Shown: piece by piece, positions 60,068-64,000 of the stretch
Position numbering within the stretch: the first letter of the stretch is position 1
Layout: each line of letters opens with the position of its first letter
From: Mediterraneibacter massiliensis
Lineage (GTDB): Bacteria; Bacillota; Clostridia; Lachnospirales; Lachnospiraceae
Direction of reading: 5' to 3'
Length of the DNA: 64,000 nucleotides
Assembly (NCBI RefSeq): GCF_001487105.1
Contig: NZ_LN913001.1
Span: 519,352 to 583,351 of the forward strand
Notes under the pieces: model-generated
What the model was told of the DNA's origin: nothing
Seen by the model: the letters and a program-made list of their open reading frames with translations, nothing else
Database searches by the model: none
Program-made: the position numbers and the translations under genes

Positions 60068-61126
60068 ATGAAGAATTTAAAAATTGGAGAGAAAGTAACG
60101 AAAGTTCCTCTTATCCAGGGTGGTATGGGCGTAGGGATCAGTTTAAGCAGCCTTGCCGGCACTGTGGCGAAAGAAGGCGGGATCGGGATCCTATCCAGTG
60201 CGCAGATTGGATACAAAGAGCCGGATTTTGACACAAATACAAGCCAGGCAAATAGAAGGGCGATCCAAAAAGAGATGGAAAAAGCACGGAAGATTTCTCC
60301 AGATGGAATCATAGGCTTTAATATCATGACCGCGCTTAAAGACTATGCCCAGCATGTAAAAGCGGCTGTACAGGCCGGTGCGGATCTTATCATATCCGGT
60401 GCGGGGCTTCCCACAGAACTTCCGGCTTTGACACAGGAAAGCGGCACCAAGATCGCGCCGATCGTTTCTACCGACCGGTCTGCCCAGATTATTTTAAAAT
60501 ATTGGGACAGAAAATATAATAGGACTGCAGATCTGGTCGTGATAGAGGGACCTTTAGCGGGCGGACATTTAGGCTTCAAAAAAGAGGAAGTCAAAGCCTA
60601 TATGGGAGAGGCATACAAAGCAGAAATACAGAAAATCCTACGGACAGTGCGCTGTTATGCAGAGAAGTATGGCAGGTATATCCCGGTCGTGACGGCAGGG
60701 GGAATCTATGACAGCGCGGATGTCAAAGAAGCACTCGCAGATGGCATAGACGGCGTGCAGATAGCTACTCGGTTCGTGACGACAGAGGAATGTGATGCTC
60801 ATATTCGGTATAAAGAAGCCTATATCCGGGCGGCACAGGAAGACATCGTTCTTGTAAAAAGCCCGGTTGGCATGCCGGGCAGGGCTATTTTGAATACATT
60901 TATGAAACGGGTAGAAAGGGGAGAAAAGATTCCCCACAGTCCTTGTCACCGCTGTCTTGCAAAATGCAGTCCGAGGGATATACCTTACTGCATTACGGAT
61001 GGGCTGCTCGAAGCGGTAAAGGGAAATGTAGAAAACGGGCTGCTGTTCTGTGGCGCCAAAGCTTGGAAAGCGCAGCGTATAGAGTCGGTGAAAGAGACGA
61101 TAGAATCTTTGTTTGCGGCAGTATAG
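60068..61126 (+). CDS. Nitronate-monooxygenase-family flavoprotein (FabK-related)
   Basis: A 352-residue FMN TIM-barrel protein distantly related to FabK, usually called nitronate monooxygenase or 2-nitropropane dioxygenase. Features: VPLIQGGMGVGISLSSLAG near 13-31, IGFNIMTALKDY near 81-92, LIISGAGLPTELPAL, IEGPLAGGHLGF (conserved His) near 160-171, PVVTAGGIYDSADVKEALADGIDGVQIATRF near 206-236, and a Cys-rich HSPCHRCLAKCSPRDIPYC near 296-314. Its place in the fab operon, directly before fabT, suggests an accessory role such as a second enoyl reductase or a repair activity. AGAGAAGGACATG shows a modest RBS. Confidence 0.85.
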   Translation: MKNLKIGEKVTKVPLIQGGMGVGISLSSLAGTVAKEGGIGILSSAQIGYKEPDFDTNTSQANRRAIQKEMEKARKISPDGIIGFNIMTALKDYAQHVKAAVQAGADLIISGAGLPTELPALTQESGTKIAPIVSTDRSAQIILKYWDRKYNRTADLVVIEGPLAGGHLGFKKEEVKAYMGEAYKAEIQKILRTVRCYAEKYGRYIPVVTAGGIYDSADVKEALADGIDGVQIATRFVTTEECDAHIRYKEAYIRAAQEDIVLVKSPVGMPGRAILNTFMKRVERGEKIPHSPCHRCLAKCSPRDIPYCITDGLLEAVKGNVENGLLFCGAKAWKAQRIESVKETIESLFAAV

Positions 61127-61148
61127 ATGGAGAAAGGAGGGATCCCGC

Positions 61149-61595
61149 GTGAATGTATATGAGACTATAAATGATATTTTGGTCCACTTATTTAATGAGA
61201 TATGGGAACTGGAGGAAGAGGCCATCATCACAGAGGAATATAAGGATATTACGAATAACGATATGCATATCATTGAGGCTGTCGGTCTGGGAGAGGAAAG
61301 TACCATGTCCGTAGTCGCAAAGAAACTGGGCATCACGGCAGGCTCCCTTACGACGGCTGTGAACAGCCTTGTGAATAAGAAATACCTGCTCCGTATCCGA
61401 AGCGAGGAGGATCGCCGGGTAGTGTATGTCAGACTGACAGAGAAAGGAAAGAAGGCATACAGACATCATGAACGATTCCACCATGAGATGACAAACGCCG
61501 TGATCGAGAAGCTGGATGAGGAGGAGATCCCGATCCTTTTGAAGACGCTGGAAGGATTGGCGGAGTTTTTCAGAGGATACAAGGAAGAGAAATAA
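61149..61595 (+). CDS. fabT: MarR-family fatty-acid regulator, FabT-like
   Basis: Winged-helix repressor of fatty-acid genes that needs acyl-ACP as corepressor in streptococci. The 148 residues include the recognition segment MSVVAKKLGITAGSLTTAVNSLVNKKYLLRIRSEEDRRVVYVRLTEKGKKAYRHH (about 53-107), matching the FabT/MarR wing. The start is GTG at 61149 following AAAGGAGGG. Probably acts at the palindrome in front of fabH. In other firmicutes the gene stands near the beginning of the cluster; here it is last. Its final seven codons lie in the 81-bp duplication flanking the IS element. Confidence 0.9.
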   Translation: MNVYETINDILVHLFNEIWELEEEAIITEEYKDITNNDMHIIEAVGLGEESTMSVVAKKLGITAGSLTTAVNSLVNKKYLLRIRSEEDRRVVYVRLTEKGKKAYRHHERFHHEMTNAVIEKLDEEEIPILLKTLEGLAEFFRGYKEEK

Positions 61596-61655
61596 AATAA
61601 AAAAACAGCAGTTCTGAGAGGAATTTTTGACGTTTCTGGTAAAATGCGTTACAAT
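61575..61655 (+). repeat. 81-bp direct repeat, left copy (target duplication)
   Basis: Starts GGATACAAGGAAGAGAAATA and ends GCGTTACAAT; identical by eye to 63651-63731. Contains the last codons and stop of fabT and a complete promoter (TTGACG 61627-61632, TACAAT 61650-61655). In this copy the promoter now faces into the IS, antisense to the transposase. Confidence 0.95.
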
Positions 61656-61684
61656 CCCATCTTTGACAGTTAAAAAATGAAAAA

Positions 61685-61721
61685 GCGGCTACAAACCCAG
61701 TAAACATGTGGGTGTAGCCGT
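61685..61721 (-). terminator. Transposase terminator
   Basis: On the minus strand ACGGCTACA and TGTAGCCGC form the stem around an inner CCCA/TGGG hairpin, followed by CTTTTTCATTTTTT. It also would stop plus-strand RNA poorly. Confidence 0.7.
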
Positions 61722-61761
61722 TTCCTTGTTTGCATCGATATGTGCTATTTTTCTGTTTATA

Positions 61762-63498
61762 CTATTTTTTCGCTTTTGTTTCTTTTATAATTGTCCTCAT
61801 TGTAGATTTACGCATGAATTCGTAATCCGTACGGAATCCAAAAGAGTTATGTAGATTGTCTGTTAACTTTGTCCGTTTATAAGATGGAATGTAACCACTG
61901 TCTTTGGATAAAAGTGTAACATTCATATTTCTTAATGTCTCTAAAATCTGATTACAGGTAAACTGTTCGCCAAGTTTCTTTTCTAATAATCGATAAACCA
62001 ATAAGCTGATGAAACAAGTCAGGAAATGTGCTTTGATACGATCCTCACGTCTGACAAACACAGGCCTTGCCTCGAACTCTGACTTCATGATTCTGAAGTT
62101 TTCTTCTATTTCCCATCGTTGTTTGTTGATATGAATGATTTCCCTGACATCTCCCTCGAGATTTGTAATAACTGCATAAAAACCATCATACATAGATTCT
62201 TCTAGGATCTTAGATTCATCTAATTGATAAATATTTTTTTGAGCTATTTCGCCATCGTCTGTAATCGCTGTTTTTTGGATGAAACGAGTCGGATCATTTG
62301 GCCCCTTTCCTTTTCTGTTTTTATCAGAAGACAGTATCCTTTTTTTTGCTCGATCGATCTGAGCATTACGAATCTTACTTTGATAAGCTTTATATTTAGG
62401 AGAATAGGTAATAATGACTGTTTCATCCATATCGCCTGTTACAAGGGGATATTCTTTATAATAAATAGTGTTGTATACCTCTGGATCTGATTCATCAAGC
62501 GTCCGCAGGTCGATTAGTTTGTTGGAACCCGGAACCTTAAATTGAGTTGGCAGGAGTGCGAAATCACGTTCTTCTTTTTTCATTTTTTTCAAAGAATAAG
62601 TGATTACATAAGAACGGTTACCAAAACTGTTCAGAAAACGATTCTTTTTTCCGGCTAAACCAGCATCTGAACAAAAGATAAATTCACTGCAATTAAAATC
62701 TTTGATTACTTTCTGTTCGATTGGTTTTAGTGTAAGCTGCTCGTTTTGATTTCCAGGAAATATATCAAATGCCAAAGGAATACCATCTGCATCCATAAAA
62801 AGCCCCATGGTTACGATTGGATTTGGACGATGCTCTTTACTTTTTCCGTATTTTTTCATGCCATCTTCCGCTTCAATTTCGAAATAATAGTTCGTGCAAT
62901 CATAATATAAAATCTTAGAATTACGTGGATGGACAAAGTTAGAATTCTTGTACAATTCCTCCTGAATAAAGTCAGACTCCTCAGCAAGAACGGATAAAGC
63001 ACGATAAAGATCCTGGAGGGAATACTTTGGAGGTTCTAATAAAGAATGACAGTACTTATAACTGCTGAGTTTACTGGAAGGAGCCAGTATTCTTGCATAA
63101 ATCAAATCTGTGAGGATTGCGTGGAAATCATAGGCAAACTTATGGTGATTACGTATGTTTCTGCAAATGTTATGCATTCTTAGTTCGCTGCATATCTTCT
63201 GTAAAAATAAATATCCGATATTAAATACGCGTTCTTCATCGAGAGGAATGCGAGCAAGTGGCGATAAGGATAGAGAGACTTTTTCTTTTTGTTGATTATA
63301 AGCAAGAGTTTCTTTTTCGGCTTCCTTTTTTGCCCAGTCCATTAAATCTTGTTCATTGCCTGAAAAGTGTTCTAAAAGAGCATTATATTTTCCCAGTTTT
63401 TTATAAATACGAGAAGAGGTTTTTCCGTTATCTTTTCGATAAGATTGTTTGATATAAACATCTTGATTTCCTTTATTTCCGGTAATAGAAACGTACAT
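61762..63498 (-). CDS. IS1634-family DDE transposase
   Basis: A 578-residue IS4-superfamily transposase. Start MYVSITGNKGNQDVYIKQSYR after GGTTGGAGG (an upstream in-frame ATG is not supported). DDE features: first Asp in ILYYDCTNYYFEIE near 217, second Asp in FIFCSDAGLAGKKNRF near 280, and the YREK-like region INKQRWEIEENFRIMKSEFEARPVFVRREDRIKAHFLTCF near 458-497 with the third acidic residue Glu. The C-terminal part appears complete. Codons are AT-richer than the fab operon. Confidence 0.95.
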   Translation of the reverse strand: MYVSITGNKGNQDVYIKQSYRKDNGKTSSRIYKKLGKYNALLEHFSGNEQDLMDWAKKEAEKETLAYNQQKEKVSLSLSPLARIPLDEERVFNIGYLFLQKICSELRMHNICRNIRNHHKFAYDFHAILTDLIYARILAPSSKLSSYKYCHSLLEPPKYSLQDLYRALSVLAEESDFIQEELYKNSNFVHPRNSKILYYDCTNYYFEIEAEDGMKKYGKSKEHRPNPIVTMGLFMDADGIPLAFDIFPGNQNEQLTLKPIEQKVIKDFNCSEFIFCSDAGLAGKKNRFLNSFGNRSYVITYSLKKMKKEERDFALLPTQFKVPGSNKLIDLRTLDESDPEVYNTIYYKEYPLVTGDMDETVIITYSPKYKAYQSKIRNAQIDRAKKRILSSDKNRKGKGPNDPTRFIQKTAITDDGEIAQKNIYQLDESKILEESMYDGFYAVITNLEGDVREIIHINKQRWEIEENFRIMKSEFEARPVFVRREDRIKAHFLTCFISLLVYRLLEKKLGEQFTCNQILETLRNMNVTLLSKDSGYIPSYKRTKLTDNLHNSFGFRTDYEFMRKSTMRTIIKETKAKK

Positions 63499-63650
63499 CT
63501 GATAATTCCTCCAACCCTTTTTCTTTATTATACCACAAATAGTACAAAATAGCACGTATAAAATCATAAAATTTGACAAAAAAATAAGCCTTAAATGGCT
63601 TAAATAAAGGGTTTCTAAGGAAAGTTATAAAAATGATGTGTCAAACTCCC

Positions 63651-63731
63651 GGATACAAGGAAGAGAAATAAAATAAAAAAACAGCAGTTCTGAGAGGAAT
63701 TTTTGACGTTTCTGGTAAAATGCGTTACAAT
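63651..63731 (+). repeat. 81-bp direct repeat, right copy (target duplication)
   Basis: Right copy of the target duplication. It keeps a fragment of fabT's end without function and the working promoter of the next gene: the -10 TACAAT ends exactly at the last duplicated base. Confidence 0.95.
63703..63731 (+). promoter_or_regulatory. Promoter of the lysine/alanine-rich gene
   Basis: TTGACG (63703-63708), a 17-base spacer, TACAAT (63726-63731), within the right repeat. Confidence 0.75.
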
Positions 63732-63802
63732 AAGAGTTGTAACACTTAGACTTGAGATTGACAAGCAGAAAATACTTGGACGTTTTACAGGAGGGAACAA
63801 GT

Positions 63803-64000
63803 ATGGCAGTAAGAAAAGCATCTTCAAAAGAAAAAACACCGGTGAAGGCAATTGAGACAAAGAAGGATACGACAAAGGCGATCGAGACGAGAGCAGCAGT
63901 TTTAAAAGAGGCAGCGCCGGCGGAAAAGACAGAGGAAAAGGCTGTAGTAAAAAAAGCAGCGGCGAAAAAGCCAGTGTCTGCCAAGAAGGCAGCGCCCAGA
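63803..64000 (+). CDS. Lysine/alanine-rich protein (DUF6465-like N-terminus), incomplete
   Basis: Sixty-six codons are visible: MAVRKASSKEKTPVKAIETK, then a long basic/Ala-rich low-complexity segment (EKAVVKKAAAKKPVSAKKAAPR). Such N-termini are typical of Lachnospiraceae DUF6465 proteins, which carry a small conserved domain after the tail, and of histone-H1-like nucleoid proteins. CAGGAGGGA precedes the ATG. The 3' end is outside the window, so the family assignment is tentative. Confidence 0.7.
   Translation, partial: MAVRKASSKEKTPVKAIETKKDTTKAIETRAAVLKEAAPAEKTEEKAVVKKAAAKKPVSAKKAAPR

Larger units (their letters stand above)
61656..63650 (-). mobile_element. IS1634-like insertion sequence, 1,995 bp
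   Basis: Bounded exactly by the two 81-bp copies. Ends CCCATCTTTGACAG and, read inward, GGGAGTTTGACACA share TTTGACA as short imperfect inverted repeats. One DDE transposase gene fills the element. IS1634-group elements are known for unusually long, variable target duplications, which fits the 81 bp. Confidence 0.9.

Overview
The window looks like chromosomal DNA of a gut-type Gram-positive anaerobe of the Clostridia, most likely a Lachnospiraceae member. This is inferred from the V-type ATP synthase operon, BceRS/BceAB-like and MacB-like ABC modules, an Rpn nuclease, a FabK/FabT type II fatty-acid operon, a fused AccD-AccA, strong AAGGAGG ribosome sites and the lysine/alanine-rich DUF6465-like start at the right edge. 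No taxonomic marker was compared.

Layout. 1-3150: the end of a V-type ATP synthase operon (A, B and D subunits) with two structured 74-bp repeats between B and D. 3180-6234: a minus-strand operon (Zn-dependent phospholipase C-like protein, UMF1-type MFS protein, CDF cation transporter). 6337-6906: the tmRNA gene followed by tRNA-Ala(CGC). 6963-9330: an AT-rich accessory stretch (GNAT, YjjG-like HAD phosphatase, a small membrane ORF, a lipoprotein, REP-like hairpins). 9443-15743: an ABC ATPase, a giant FtsX permease with a coiled coil, and a two-component system. 15899-18782: hisH, hisF, ung and the convergent deoC. 19003-20113: tRNA-Gly(CCC), a candidate small RNA, an orphan HicB-like antitoxin and palindromes. 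20199-23839: an ABC module with a secreted CARDB-like partner. 24388-29282: a BceRS/BceAB-like sensing and detoxification module with a predicted operator. 29402-34363: a PTS-EIIC-like membrane protein, a RelQ-type alarmone synthetase, and a metal-sensing ArsR repressor with a P1B ATPase and a TPR lipoprotein. 34397-35213: an IS200-like element embedded in many hairpins. 35262-40633: MnmM/YtqB-like methylase, HflX, a MATE pump, an Rpn nuclease behind a palindromic promoter, and Bcp.

40775-50692 is the most unusual metabolic locus. A DeoR-type repressor is divergent from a nine-gene operon: FGGY kinase, amidohydrolase, YjbQ-like protein, a complete sugar ABC importer, a triose-phosphate-isomerase-like protein and a second YjbQ-like protein. 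Repeated operator-like DNA sits exactly between the two divergent promoters. The gene set suggests uptake and phosphorylation of an unidentified small sugar or sugar-like substrate.

50724-61595 is a complete fatty-acid synthesis operon (fabH-acpP-fabK-fabD-fabG-fabF-accB-fabZ-accC-accDA-NMO-like-fabT). It starts at a promoter carrying a FabT-type palindrome over its -10 region and ends with the predicted repressor itself. Immediately after it lies a 1,995-bp IS1634-like element flanked by an 81-bp direct duplication. The duplication carries both the 3' end of fabT and the promoter of the next gene, so the insertion seems to have left both neighbours functional. The window ends inside a lysine/alanine-rich gene.
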